From assembly GCA_014621425.1 (NCBI GenBank), contig JAANBB010000043.1, positions 1 to 64,000 on the forward strand: a stretch of DNA of 64,000 bases, written 5' to 3'. The translations under genes and the position numbers were made by a program. Positions 10,388 through 23,400 of this stretch are shown one piece after another (position 1 is the first letter of the stretch; each line of letters opens with the position of its first letter). This stretch comes from Cylindrodendrum hubeiense (taxonomy: Eukaryota; Ascomycota; Sordariomycetes; Hypocreales; Nectriaceae). Below the pieces are notes generated by a model. That model was not told where the DNA came from. It made no database searches and saw only the letters and a list, made by a program, of their open reading frames with translations.

Positions 10388-13300
10388 TTAGCGAAACCCA
10401 CCCCGATTAATTAAACGGTCACGTACATGCAACCCTCCAAGGCTTTCATCCACCTGCCCACCATCATGAGCCGAGAGCAAAACGCCAGCGAGATGTTTCT
10501 TTGACTCTTGGATCTCCATGACTTGCTGTAAGGGCATTAGAACAAGCGACTTAACACACATTCGATTGACTTACCTGTTCGAATGAGTCTCGTACGTAGA
10601 ATCGCACCGTTGTCACCTCTTTTGTTTGCCCAATTCGGTAGATTCGCGCAAGGGCCTGCTCTTCGAGGGTTGGATTCCTAATTGGTTAGTTGGAGGACGA
10701 TTAAACCACTCGAAGAACTTACCAGTGAGGTTCCATCAGGTAGGCCCGCGTTGCTACTGTTAGAGTAAGGCTAGCAGAAGTATTAGTTACCACAAAAACC
10801 AGTGATCTAGCTCCAGAGTTACTTGCCCGACTGCACCACATGATAGCGTAAGAAGCATGATGCGAACATCCGGTTCTATCTTAAACCTTTCCACTACGTT
10901 TTGGCGATCTTTCTGGGGGACTTTACCATCGAACCGGATGCTCTGCAGAGAGGCTTGCTCTAATCCAGTTTCAATGAGGTCAAGAGTTAACCTCCAAGTC
11001 GAAAAGACAATACTGTGGATGCGTCAGTACACTGCCACATAATCTGGTAATCGAATAATACCATTTGGTTCCTGGGGGTAAGGTCTTGATATCTGCAACT
11101 AGAGCCTCTATTTTCGATGGGAGGCGAATTGATGGTGTTCTCGCTCGCGTATTCATCGAGTGTGGACTTGATTCGAGAACACTACCGCTGATAGACACCG
11201 GGGCCACGGGACAAGACGGCTTGTGACCACATGCTACCCTGCTATTGTTTTTGGAACGCTTTTGTGTACAGTCGCCGCAAACGAATTTTAGACAGCGGGT
11301 GAATTGGGGTGTCTGCTGAGTCGCCGCTGGATCATCTAGAAGCGTCTCAGTGACATCAAGGGCTGATGAACAGCGTAGACAAATAATTGGAGTCATTTCC
11401 CGCTGAATGTTGAACGTTTGTTGCGCGATAGTGACCCAATTTTCCGTCTCCTGAGATGATTGAGAGGGACCACTCTGCCTGGTGTGGTAGTGAACGCCTA
11501 AGTTGCAAATCAATCGCAATGATTCAATCTGCTGTAGGACATTAACGTAAACGCCTGCCCTGGCTTGTTCAGAGTCCCTCTGAAGGGCTTCGTCGATGCT
11601 AATAACAGCTTTCTGTCTGATCTCATCATACAATGATCTCTCTTCGCGATTGAAGTCAACAGGGCAATGCATATCTCGACGAGGGGGTAAGCTAATGGTA
11701 TCCTTAGCGCGACGGAGCAAAAGGCAAGCTGAAAGACGTTTAAGCCTCTTGACAGCTTCCTCGTCATCTCCCAGCTTCCAAAGGCGGGATATATCGGCCT
11801 CGAAGCACTTTGGGTCGGTGTATGGGTACGCTCTGATAAACTTAAATAGCGTTGCAAGGTCACTCAGGCGATTCTGGATTGGAGTGCCTGTAACGGCCCA
11901 TCTGGCTATCGAATCAAGTGCGCATATCGCATGAGCCATCCTTGAGTTCCCATTCCGGATGAAATGCGCTGCTTATGTTAGGCTCCATTATTCGCTAAAC
12001 TTGAATGATCATGTCGCACCTTCATCGAGAATGATTCTCCTCCAGCGAGATGAGAATAGAATGGAGTTCTCGGCGCCCCTTCCAGCGTTCCATTCCGCAG
12101 AAATTGTGTGATACGTGGTTAACACTATATTTACTCCATCAAGTTCTGTAGTAGAAGATAATCGAGTTTTCCCATGGTGGCGACGGCAATTCAAGCCACG
12201 ATCGATAACGTGTCTGCTTAGTTGTTAGCATCTGCCAAACTTCGGTCGTATTTAGCCTACTCCGACAGTTGCTCTTCCCACGTGCCCAATACTAGACGAA
12301 TGTTAGCAACGACCCAGGACAATACAGAACACCAACCTACGTGGTGGTGGTACCACTATGAGGGTAGCCGAGACATATCGCTGGTCATCTCCCTCGGCAT
12401 CTAAATGAACCTGAGTGCCATCGTCATCAAGGTCGGTTGCTGCTAAGGCAATCATAGTCAAAGTCTTTCCGAGGCCCATTGGGTCTGCGATTATGCCACC
12501 GTAGAAGGAAGGGGGCTCTTCTAGTTGGTGTGCATCGGATACTCTATTCAAGAAACTGGAACATTGTTAGCCAAAGTGATACTAGAATAGTATTTAATAT
12601 TAGATCAGTTGAATAAGAAATGAAAATTTCCTTTAGCTCATTGAAAGAGCACAGTTCCAAGTCCAAATAAGAACAGCGAGGGGGTGCATAACAAGTGAAT
12701 CCAGGGCTTCACTCCCTGTTGGGCAGAACTCACAATCTTCCTTGCTCGGTGTCTAGTATTTCCCAAACATCCGGGTGTTGATTGCGGAAATTCCAGCCTT
12801 GTTCTCTGCGAAGCATGAATGTGAGGGCTTGCTTCTGGTGTCTTTAAACATCGTCAGTACAGAGAATCACTGAGTCCTTGGTAACAAAGTGTTACCTCTT
12901 GAGATTTCCGAGTATCACTAAGGGCTGTGGTGCCTCCGGCAAGTCAATGTGACTGCTCAAAACATCTAGCAACTCGGGTCTCTCTGGAATATCTTGGAGG
13001 TTGACAGATCTGGATGTTAAAGAAACAACTTCAAGGACTGAAGGGCAGGAGCTGATATCATCGGAAGAAAGCCTTTGGGGGTTACAGTAGCTGACGTCAA
13101 TGTGACACTCTCGCGGATCCTGAAGATACACCCCGTATTCGTCAAACCAGGTACCTATCTCCTCAAATATTTCCAAAGGCCCATACACAGTGATCTCTAG
13201 AGTGGAATCTAATAGCAGCGAGCTTTTAGATGGCTCCTTCACCATGCGGGGATCAATGATGGTGCATGATGTGTAGAGGGTTAGCGTTTTGTCGTCGAGA

Positions 13301-14188
13301 AGACCTTGAATCATCTGGCCGTAGTCCGACGGAATCTGGCCATGGATCTCTGAGCTCCCTTGAGTACTAAAACTATTGGATGAGTCTAATTGAACTTCGA
13401 AATACGATGATGCAGTATCGCGTGAGTTCTGTCCCTCGCATCTGGCAGATATAGCCGGGACCTATACCTGTCAGCCTATTCAGATCAATGGTGTGTGAAG
13501 GGACTTTTACCATTCCAAAGCAAACGATGGTACTTGGGTCAATTTCAATGTGGCATGGTTGAACAGAGGCGGTGCCATTGGGGTTATGGGACATTATCTC
13601 ATTCCCTGGGGCTGACGGCAACAGAGTCTCAATGGGTAATATATCTGAGGAACGTTGCGAGTCAAAAGTGGTGGGCATTAAGGCCATCGGTTGTTGCTGA
13701 CAGAATGGCTGTATATATGGAAGAGCGTAATTATGCGTCAGCGGTTGTGTAATGGCGGTATTGAACAACAATCCAGGGAGGGTTGACTGGGCGTCCGGTG
13801 GCCATGTTGAGGTAGAGGCGAACTGTCCGGGGTGGTGCCAGATTTCATTCGGCTGCGGTTCATAGTAGCTGCCTTCAAATGGCGCGTTTATCATTTCCTG
13901 TTGCTGATAAGAGGCAAGATATGGTGGCCCTGTGAAATTGGGTGGCAACTGAGTGTTTTCGAGTCCTTGGGAGGTAAAGCTGTGGAATGATACAGTTGGA
14001 AGAGCAAAGGGCATGGGAGCAGCATAGTACTGTGGTGTCGTATGAAGAGCTTCATATGATGTCTGGTCAGTACAGTAGTGTTGGTGTAGGTTGGCATCTT
14101 CTTTAACCGGATGTCTAGCTTGCAATTGACTGGTTCCTGTCGTCCCATCCAGCCGGCGTCGCTTTGCTTGGTGTTGAGTCGGATCCAT
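10388..14188 (-). CDS. SNF2-family ATPase, RAD5/HLTF type, 1057 aa
   Basis: Eleven exons splice in one frame to 1057 residues (14188-13511, 13461-12896, 12841-12734, 12555-12341, 12291-12261, 12213-12020, 11968-11062, 11012-10827, 10770-10723, 10677-10575, 10525-10388). After a Gln/Pro-rich N-terminus come the HQKQALTFMLRRE motif, Walker A DPMGLGKT (about 475-482), DEAH (596-599, split by an intron) and VTGTPIQNRL, then the C-terminal helicase lobe with IVFSTW, FDGKVPQKDR, LLTLSCGAVG and RIYRIGQT. This is a DNA translocase involved in chromatin or repair. Between the lobes lies a Cys-rich insert where RAD5 has a RING; here CLKFVCGDC lacks the usual histidine and the last pair reads SCPVAP, so ubiquitin-ligase activity is doubtful. 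Intron 8 (10771-10826) has a GC donor. It is head to head with the NACHT gene. Confidence 0.88.
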
Positions 14189-14504
14189 CTTGGATGTCAC
14201 AAACAGCTTGGAAGTTTCTGACTCTCGTCAAGTATGGAGTCTAGGCCAATTTTGGGGAAACTATGATATGAATAAGATTTGTTGTGATCAAGAAGTCAGG
14301 TTTGACGAGTGGCACAGCCTCGTTGGGCACAAATACAAGGCAACCAACATACCATGCGGACTGCATGGCAGTTATTTAATTGGCGTGTAAAATCCTGCGC
14401 CCGACAATGCCAACTCGGCCGTAACTGGGATTAAAAGCGTGCCCAGCACTCAGAGTATTTTTCTCTTCTCACTGTTTCAATCTATCGCCCTGTACCAAAA
14501 TCTC
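14189..14504. promoter_or_regulatory. Shared divergent promoter
   Basis: This 316-base gap separates the start codons of the SNF2 ATPase (-) and the NACHT gene (+), so both promoters lie here. A TTTCCC/AACTCGG-type mixed sequence is present but no named operator is identified. Co-regulation is possible and untested. Confidence 0.5.
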
Positions 14505-17500
14505 ATGAAGATGCCACGACTTCCTGCGATATCCGCCCTTGCAAGGGAAACCTTCAAGGCAGCCTTTGAAGAGCTCAACCGAACGATCAGTCCAGGGGAC
14601 TCTCGCGACTTTAGTCAAATCACTCTTCAGGATGTCAAAAAAGCGGCACTCGACATTGAGAACCAACTTGCCGCGAGACAATCGCTCCGCTATATGCGAC
14701 GGCTTATGCCCCTATTCAACGGCCTAGAACACTACTCCAAGGTAGTAGATATCCTCTGCAATGGCACCCCATATCTACCATGGATATGGGCCCCAATCAC
14801 TCTCATCTTGCGTATAGCCTCAGAGTATGTAGAGGCCTTCGAGCAAATCATCAAAGGATACGCTAGCATTGCTTCATCACTCAGTCGGTTTGAACTGCTC
14901 AGCGTTACCTTTACCAGCGATTCAGACTTTCAGCAGACTTTGGCGGTGTTCTACGCCGACATTCTACAATTCCACAAGCATGCGTACAAATTTGTTCGCC
15001 GGAGTGGTGAGTACCAAGCCCTTCCGGCACCAATCCATCTGACAGAATTCAGGCTGGAGGTTGCTGTTCCTCACCTCATGGGGTCGTTTTCAGAGGCGCT
15101 TTACCAACATACTCGACGACCTGAAGCACCATGGAGACTTGATTGATACGGAAGCAAATGCTCGCAATATTTCAGAGGCACAGAAGATGCGCCAAGAGAT
15201 TCGTACTTGGAGAGAAGAGAGCCGCACCCAGGTCCACAAGTTCGAAGAGGAGCAAACTGCCAGACAACATGAATCCATCGCGTCATGGTTGAATGTAAAT
15301 GAATCCGACCAACTGGCAATTTTCGACTCAATATCGGCAGAAGGAGCCGAGTACCCCGGAACCTGCGAATGGATCCTCCGGAATCCCAAAGTCCGTTCCT
15401 GGTGTCAACAGAAGCCAGATACGGCAATCCTTTGGTTGCAGGGGACGCCTGGATCGGGTAAAAGTGTTTTATCCGCCCAGCTCGTCAATTTCATGAACGC
15501 AGCAAGGTCGTTTGTCATTCGCCACTTTTGCACTTACCTATACGCGACATCCACGACGTACGAACAAATCCTGAAGTCCATGCTCATTCAACTTCTCCGA
15601 AAGGACGACGATTTAGTTGCCCACGTATACCAACAATGCGTCATAGGCAAGAAGTCACCGTCACCAGGCGTCCTCGAGCAACTTTACAGACCCTTTTGAA
15701 AAGTATGCCCACTGAGCCAAGCCAAGCAGAATACATATGGGTCACCATCGACGGCTTGGATGAGTGTGCGCCAAAGAATCAGGCCCGCCTAGTACAATTG
15801 ATCAATCAGATTACGAAGTCTTCTATTACCGGCGGGATTACCTGCAAAGTCCTCATATCAAGCCGTATCTCATCGACCGCCTTAAACCGCCTTCGCAAAA
15901 GACAGATCATCTCCCTCACCGATGAAAAGGACTCGATGCAGGGGGCAATACAACAGTATATATGTCAAAGACTGCAGTCTCTACATGAAAACTTTTCTCA
16001 AATTGGTATGGAGCAGAACGAACTTGATGAGATTCAAGACACTATCATCATAAAAACTGATTGTAAGCTGCTGTACTGTAAACAAAATCGGTATCAGCCT
16101 CTAACATTATCACAAGGGATGTTTCTTTATGCTCGCCTTGTCCTAGATTATCTCTCTCGCAACATCTTTTACAATTTTGAAGAAATTAAAACCTCCATGA
16201 ACCAGTTACCTGAGGAACTGACTGAATTGTGCGACTCTCTCTATCGCCTCCATTCATCATGCTGACCCTTCCTAGCTATCGAAATATCTTAAACCAGATG
16301 CTCGTCCAGTTGGATTCTCGGTCAGTTGACCATATGAAGGGCATTCTCGGCTGGGTCGCTTTCGCAAGACGTCCCCTGAGAAAGCTCGAGTTTTTGTCTG
16401 CCCTCGCCTATAGCTCCGGTAACCCAGACGTCACCAACCTTGCACCGCGGTATATTTTGGACATATGTGGTTCTCTCGTTGAAGAAAGGCAAGATACTAC
16501 TCTGGCTTTTATTCACATTTCTGTCAAGGAGTAAGTGATGGAAACATGGGACACATGGCCGTATACTACTAAGACACAATGCAGGTTTCTCCAAAATTCT
16601 TCAAGCAATATTAATATTCAGGAACAAGAAGCACTTCAAACGCATGGAAGAGCTACTATTGCTTGCCTTCTCTCCGGGGTTCGGGTCTTCAACAAGTCAT
16701 ACCTAGAAAAGTCTAAATACCAACGAGTAGCGAAGGGACTACACGGCGTTCATGTCTACGCTACCGAATATTGGACTGAGTACTTGCTGTCTCATGCTGC
16801 GTCCAGTGATGGACTTGACCAAACCTCGTCGCATTTTATTCTTGCATGTCAGCTAGGAGATGAACTAGATAAGGCGTACGATTTCTCAAAAGTCGCTGAA
16901 CCTGATTCTAAGATAAGAATTTCGGATGAACGGTTGGCATTGCTTCAGCAACACAGTTCACTACATAAACATGTTGAGGACGCTTTAAAAGGCAGGTCCC
17001 TCAAATGGCTTGAGTCTGAACATGGTCAAGCTCCTGGTAAATCTTTCTTGAACATTCCACAGCATGCAATTGAATAACCATAGATCTAGTGCCTGGGAAG
17101 AGTAGTGAACAATCACCCGATCCACCTTCCATTGAACCAATATCGGCTATGCTGGTATCCTATCAAGAGGTTGTCAGGGCATTGCTCAGTCGGCATAGCT
17201 ACCCAGGAGTTTCTGCCGAAGAACTCGAATTATTCAAGACTCATTTCCGAACGTCGGCGTTTACTTGCCGACTCAATTCTTGCTTCAGAGCGACATTGGG
17301 TTTCGAGTCCGAAAAAAAATGTCTGGAACACGAGATGTCCCATGTTCGGTGCCTCCGATGCACTTTCCCTGGTTGCCAGTACCCTCCTTTTGTTTCACCT
17401 GACGCGTTGAGAAATCATACAAACAAGTATCACAACTCTAATCCACCTAGAAGAGCAATACGCAATATAACACAGGCCCACCGATTGAAGGCCAGCCAGG

Positions 17501-18450
17501 GGCAAGATGAATCAACCACGAACCTCGATCATCAGAATCAACAAGAGTCAAATACATTATCCATCATAGCACGACAGGAGCTAGTTCACGCTTCTCACAA
17601 GGAGCCTATGAAGCAATCACCTCAGGTCATCCTCTCGCAGTGCCTGCCTGGTATCAACCCTTCCATTGTGGACTCCGGGTTTCATGCCACTGCAGGGCGG
17701 GTGCTCCCCTACGTTGCTAAAAATATGGACAAGATTGACCGTGTGTTGAGCGAGTGGTATGCAATTACTCACGATGATAGGCGCGCCAGAGATTTCTATA
17801 CAATGGCAAAGTCGGCATACAAAGTATTATTATCATTAATTGCTAACTTATAATAGCAAACTCGGATTTTTCAACAGTTTGAAGATGGACAGAAGACAGG
17901 CATCCTAAAGAATAAATTTACTATTAGTCCTCTTGAGCTTGAGCAGGCAGAGGCTTTGTTGGAGAGCATGGCTGACGACCTTGGCGATGATATTTTCAAG
18001 CGTGAAAAGGAGGAACATGAGCACAACAATGATCAGCATCAACAAATACCGCAACCTCAGCAGGTTCAGAATACCAGTCAAACAGCTATGAACAGGGGTC
18101 AGACCCCAGAGCAGATGCAAAATAGAACCCCGGATCAAATGGGCCAGAGGAATCCAAACATGGCTGGACAAATGGATCCTCAACCTGGAGCTGCTGGCAA
18201 TGCAGGTCAGCAGAGGCAAGTCCGGCAGAGGCGCCCAAGCCAGATTATTGCGTTCATGGATTCGATGGACCTGCCACCCCAGGTTCTCGCACAACTGGGC
18301 CTGCCTCCTGAGGTGAAGAAGTGGGGAACATTGGAGATGTGGCTTGACCAGCACAACGTCGCTCAGCCTGTTCGCAACCAGCTTTACAGTATTCAAGACA
18401 AACAGTTCCAACTTGTGCTCCAGCGGGGAAACCAACAACAGCATAAGTGA
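14505..18450 (+). pseudogene. NACHT NTPase with C2H2-like and Gln-rich C-terminus, one-base frame break
   Basis: The order is typical of fungal NLR-like proteins: an N-terminal helical domain (GLEHYSKVVDILCNGTPYLP), a NACHT core with Walker A GTPGSGKS and Walker B VTIDGLDEC, a helical region, Cys/His-rich zinc-finger-like sequence (CRLNSCFRATLGFES, HVRCLRCTFPGC), and a Gln/Asn-rich tail that weakly recalls Mediator subunit 15. The exons are about 14505-15006, 15053-16062, 16117-16228, 16276-16530, 16585-17036, 17084-17823 and 17878-18450. At about 15680 the frame shifts by one: ...GVLEQL is followed, one base short, by LQTLLKS, and the exon sum is one base short of whole codons (about 1214 if repaired). 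A 50-nt intron (GTCATA donor) could bypass this, but it would delete conserved-looking sequence. If functional, such proteins act in heterokaryon incompatibility or non-self recognition. Confidence 0.72.
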
Positions 18451-19977
18451 GAACTGCCGCTATCGATACAGCAACTGGAACAACATGTGCGATCTACTAT
18501 CATGGTCAACAGCCTCCGAGAGTCCTCACAGCGGCCCGATGATCAAATAGCTGCACACGGAGTTGGATGTCCTGCGGTAGATACTGATCTACGGAAATAG
18601 GGTGAGGGAATTCGAGTGTAATCGAATAAATTGCTTCCGGAATAACACTTCATGTATATGATTTGTACTACTTTTAATTCTCCATAACATCCTGGATGTA
18701 GAAATATGGGTGTTAAATGCCGTGAGCTATGTAAAGATAAACCATCCCCAGGAACATACAATCATACAAGCCAAAGCACGACCCGCACCATCAAATTTGT
18801 CTACAGCACCAATTGGCTTTTTTACTAGACGGCTGCCCAACTTGCCACCGTTTCCACCCTCTTTTGTCACTGACGTAGCACGCCTTCCTTTGGCGGTCAT
18901 GATACATCGACCTACCCTAGACATCGCAGGGACCGATCACCAAGCGCCCGCAGAAACTGGAGCATGACGTCGACTGCATCATCGACACCGAGAAACGCCC
19001 AGCAGTCGGGGTTTCGGGGTCCGGCAGATGATAATCGTTCTCGGTCGGCACGGACGGCAGCCAGATACCGGTATTACAATGCTGCCCGGACAACAAAGTG
19101 GCGATTCTACGAATGCGGTGCTCAAGGGAACATCCCTCGAACGGGAATGACGTCGTCCAGGCCAGATGGTAAGAAACGTGGGGCATCGGAAGGAACTTGA
19201 CGGAACAGATCTGCGATTACTACGAGCACTGCCACACAACGCGCGCTACCTCGGCACCATCAGTGGCTCATCTTATTCCCATCTATGTATCTCGTCACGA
19301 TCACCGCCCTCTAATGCGCTGAGCCTCTTTCGAACCTGAATCTTATCGCACGCGCACTCAGTGCGCCACAATAACCTTTGCACTGCCCGTGTGAATTTAA
19401 ATAAACATATTAAAATACTACACCCTCATACTTGTGATGCTATAATTATACTAGCGTAGTTTGGAATCTCTTCTAGCTCGTACACAAAACAGCAGAGTAA
19501 CTCATCCTCTCAGCACGATCCCTCCTAGTCGTATCACCAAGCTGTAATCTCTAATCCCCAGGATCAAGCCCCCGTCATAGATATAAGCTACGTGGCTCCT
19601 GTAGTTTCGAGATATTCAGCCTGTGCCCTGGCTCTCTATGTACCTGAGATTAACAGTAAGTAGTGCCAATAGTCTCGAGACTAGGATACCCAGTTACGCC
19701 AACAGTCGGTTTCCCCTGGCGCCAAAATACAGTACCGGTTTCCAGGCCTCGTCCTTGCGGTTACTTCCTACAATTTTTGATATGATATATCACAGGGCTC
19801 TTTTAGGGGAAACGGATTGGATTAGTGCTGTAGACGAATATGTCGATTGGATACTCGTGCACATATCATGAACGTAAGATGGGTGCTAGCTTAGAACGTT
19901 GAGAAGCGTTACTATAAATTTGCCGGCCTTGAACATGATGAATATCGCAGCTTCTATGTCGGATTATTGATACGATA
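18451..19977. other. Degenerate intergenic tract
   Basis: No gene could be built. Bases 18900-19320 contain GC-richer fragments in several frames that could be coding relics (for example an EQICDYYEHCH-like stretch near 19205), but no start, splice sites or domain connects them. 19380-19470 is AT-rich. Confidence 0.35.
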
Positions 19978-20497
19978 TTGCTCCAAACTAGCCTCATCCT
20001 CGCAGCGATGGCCTTCGCGGGAGTCTACATCAGCCGATGTAGCCCAAGTCAATCCATGGGTACGTTACCAGTCGTGTCGATGGCCACAGCGCTATCTATC
20101 ACACTGACCACTATCGATTCATCAACCGACTCACCAAAAGCAACTGTCGGCACGATAACAGACATGAGTAGCACGGTCTCGACAACCACAAGCTCAACTG
20201 TAGCCTGTTCGACCTGGGGGGCCCGTAATTATTCCTCCCCATTGCAGTTTGCGGCGAAATCTAACTCGAACACCTACTGAAGGCTACCTCGGCACAGGGT
20301 CGTCAATGAGTGATTTGAACTGCGCAAGGAGCTGCATCGACGAGGATGGATGCGCGACGTCTTATAGAGTCCGGAATATTCCTCCACTCCAAGTTGTTGA
20401 GTTCTCCGCTGGCAGCCCTCTCGCCCAATGCGCAATGTCCTGCTTCGAATGCATTGTGCAAGAGCAGGCATCTATAGGCAATATAATCAGCAAGTGA
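19978..20497 (+). pseudogene. Possible remnant of a small secreted Cys-containing protein
   Basis: A hydrophobic start (ILAAMAFAGVYISRC), a Ser/Thr-rich middle and a Cys-spaced segment (DLNCARSCIDEDGCATSYRV), reminiscent of PAN-like or WSC-like secreted domains, appear in succession. They are in different frames with a stop near 20278, and no convincing intron joins them. It could be a decayed extracellular protein gene or a chance arrangement. Confidence 0.25.
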
Positions 20498-23400
20498 GGA
20501 AACATTAGGGGATGTAATCAGCAAAACGGCATGGAACGGCCGATATGAGGGTGAGCGCCGTTGCATGTTTGCGACAAGACACTGAAGAGGTATGCCTTCT
20601 TATCTCTGCCAAGCTCATACCCATTCGCAGGCCAGTGGAAGTCCTGAGGTGTTGATGATTGCCCTTCGTTAATTAGAATATGGAATTGTCCAAATGGCAT
20701 ACATGCCGAGTTCATGGTTCATCAAGGAGATTCGCAGGGTCCAGAATCAGAGCGATCAGTTTGAGACGGTTCTTCATGTGACGGTATTCTTATTATGTTG
20801 CTAATTCTAGACATTCTCAGTACTAAACGAAAATGAAACCAAACCCGTCATATTCAAAGAATAAACAAAGACGTATTTTGTTACATCGATTGAAATCACT
20901 TGATTCCATGTTGCAGGGACGAGCTGTGTCGCCACACCCAAAGGGGGCGTGAGACTTGGCCAGGGCTTAGTCAACCACGCTGGGTACTGTACACATCCGG
21001 CGCTGACTGCAATCCTTCGTCGCGCCGCCCCGAGAGCTGGGCTGGAGCTGGGCTGGAGATGGCTGACGAGTGTATTACATCACAAGCTCAGCCCACGCGC
21101 ATGGAACAAACGGGCACCGTGGCACGCGCAAACCCAAACAAGGCCGGGCGTCCGGTCCAGAGGGATCTCGAATTGCGCCTTCCGGGAGCAATTCGTCATC
21201 TTTCGGCTGACTGGCAAAAATAAAAATCCACGACGCCAGTACCCAAGTGGCGATAGTCCCCGTCCGTGGTCGGGCAGTGGCTGGCCCAGACGGTGAGAAA
21301 AAAATCCCTCCCGTCAGCGCAGCCCGGAGCGACGGGCACGTGCCGGCGGTGCGTGGACGATCGCGAACCGGCATTGCGGTAGGGCTATAAAAAACTTCAA
21401 TAAATTCCCTGGAACCGGGCAAGTCTGGCGGAGATGGCAAATTTTCAGACGCTGTATCCACCAGCCGCCCTTGAGCCGGCCGTAATCGGGTTGGGGAAAC
21501 GCCAGGACTAGCCGTTGGATATGGAGAAGAAAAATTTGCCTTTTTCATTTCTGGGGATGGTTTGGCCGAGTCTAGAAGCTTTGGCCGACGCCGCAGCTGA
21601 AGAATTGAAGCATCGCAATTTACACAATGATGCTGGTTACGGTGCTGTAAGTGAGGCGAACTGGTGGACACCGGCACGGCAGTGAAGACACTACTACGAA
21701 CCTCCGCCGCCCGGTAGGCCGTAGGGCAATTCAACACACCTCTTGGCATGTCAAAGACGGCAGAGGGCAAATGCAAGTCCCTGATCGACAACCGAGCCAC
21801 CCATGCCAGCCATGATGGCGTGGCCCGAGCTGGTCTTGTGTGCAGATGGATGCACCTTTGCTGCACTACAATCGTGGTGGCTGGCTAGCAGCAGGTCACA
21901 GGATGCACGCCTGAAGCTTCCGCATCAGTCCATTCGTCAAGAGCCAGAGCACGTCGCATCCGTCATTGCGGTGCTGGATGAAGGGAGATGGGCTAGTCAA
22001 GCGTAGCAGCGTAGAGCAACCAGCTGCCGTGCGGTGGCATAAAACCGCGCTCCAGGCGCCGCCCTAACTCGCCTTCTCGTCTGGCTCGACGGCTTCTAGC
22101 CCGCCTCCTCAGTAATGACGGGCTGATGACTGAAAATGGCTGCCGAGGCTAACGCCTGACCCAGCCGCTACCGGGCCAGTCATCGGCGAGGCCAGCGGCA
22201 TGTCGGTGAGATGGCGATGTAATTGTGCGTGCCAAGCTGCCTGACTCACTTCTGTAGGTACTCATACGCCCAGCTCCCATGTTGAAGACATCGGCGTCGC
22301 CAATAATCTACAGAATACATGCGTACCTGCAGCCTTAACCCTGACTTGAATACATACCCTACGCGACCTGGCGGTGGGTTTGAAGGTTAAAAGGCGGATC
22401 CAAACAGGGAAGTTCGAGACATCCGAGCGCCGTGGAGGCTGACGAGTAGAGAAATTGCCGTATCGGGCTTAGACATGCTCAACTTCCAGATGAACCTTGC
22501 CCTGGTTGGTAGAGTAACTTTTTGGTCGGGGCACCGCCGCACTGGGTATGAATGCTGCGCTGCGGGTGTAAATGTCCGGAACGGATAGCTGTCGGATGCT
22601 GCTTGTGGGCTGCGACGTTGTGCATACGACATGGTCGGGTTGCCTCCTTCGGATCCCCTCATCGCATCTCACCAACAAGTGTGTTGCCCATTGAGGGGAC
22701 ATTGTAGATCCACAGGGACCTTCAAGCTGGCATTCTCACCGCCGGATGCGACGCCTACTACTACGTACGTATGTATGCTGGTGTGCGTCGTCCAAAGGGG
22801 TGGGTGGTGCCCAATCGACAATGAAATGGACCGAGATCTAGACAACGGATGGGCCTTCGATAAGCAGAGACACAACGACGCTCAACTGTGTGCATGAAAC
22901 CTCATGGGCCATGCCATGGGTGTTCGACTGCCCTTAGTACTACCTCGTATGGGGACACTGGTGAGACGAATTTCCATCTACGCGCTGATGCCGCGTTGCC
23001 CTCAGCAGACGGATGCGGGGTTGAGTTCAGCAACGCGGGGGTTAGCGTCCATTTGGATGTGCCAACGTGACGAGCACCGTCATTCCAAAAGCCGGCACCA
23101 ATTGCCAGCAGTTGCCAGAGAAGAGGAGAAGAGGAGGAGAGGAGAAGGCGGCAAGCTGATATCACCTCAGACAGACCATCGGTCGACAAGGCGGAGCACG
23201 CCGGGCCACGAGAGGGTTGGGCCACAAACGTCGCATTGTGTCGGCGAAGTTGTGTAGCACGAGACAGGACAAGACAAGACATTTGAAGTTTGTTTTAATG
23301 TTTGTTGGTGCCATGTCAGCTTTTGTGTACATAAGTGCGTTGTGTCAAGCTCGCCAAGTCGCCGAACTGGTTGTTTTGTTTCACTGGCAAGTTGCGGCTC

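Noticed and set aside
15646..15695. 50-nt intron bypassing the NACHT frame break
   Set aside because: GTCATA donor, no branch site, and it would delete conserved-looking residues; kept only as an alternative.
21075..21866. 263-codon minus-strand frame
   Set aside because: No domain, overlaps other frames, lies in a GC-rich spacer, and no splice or start context supports it.
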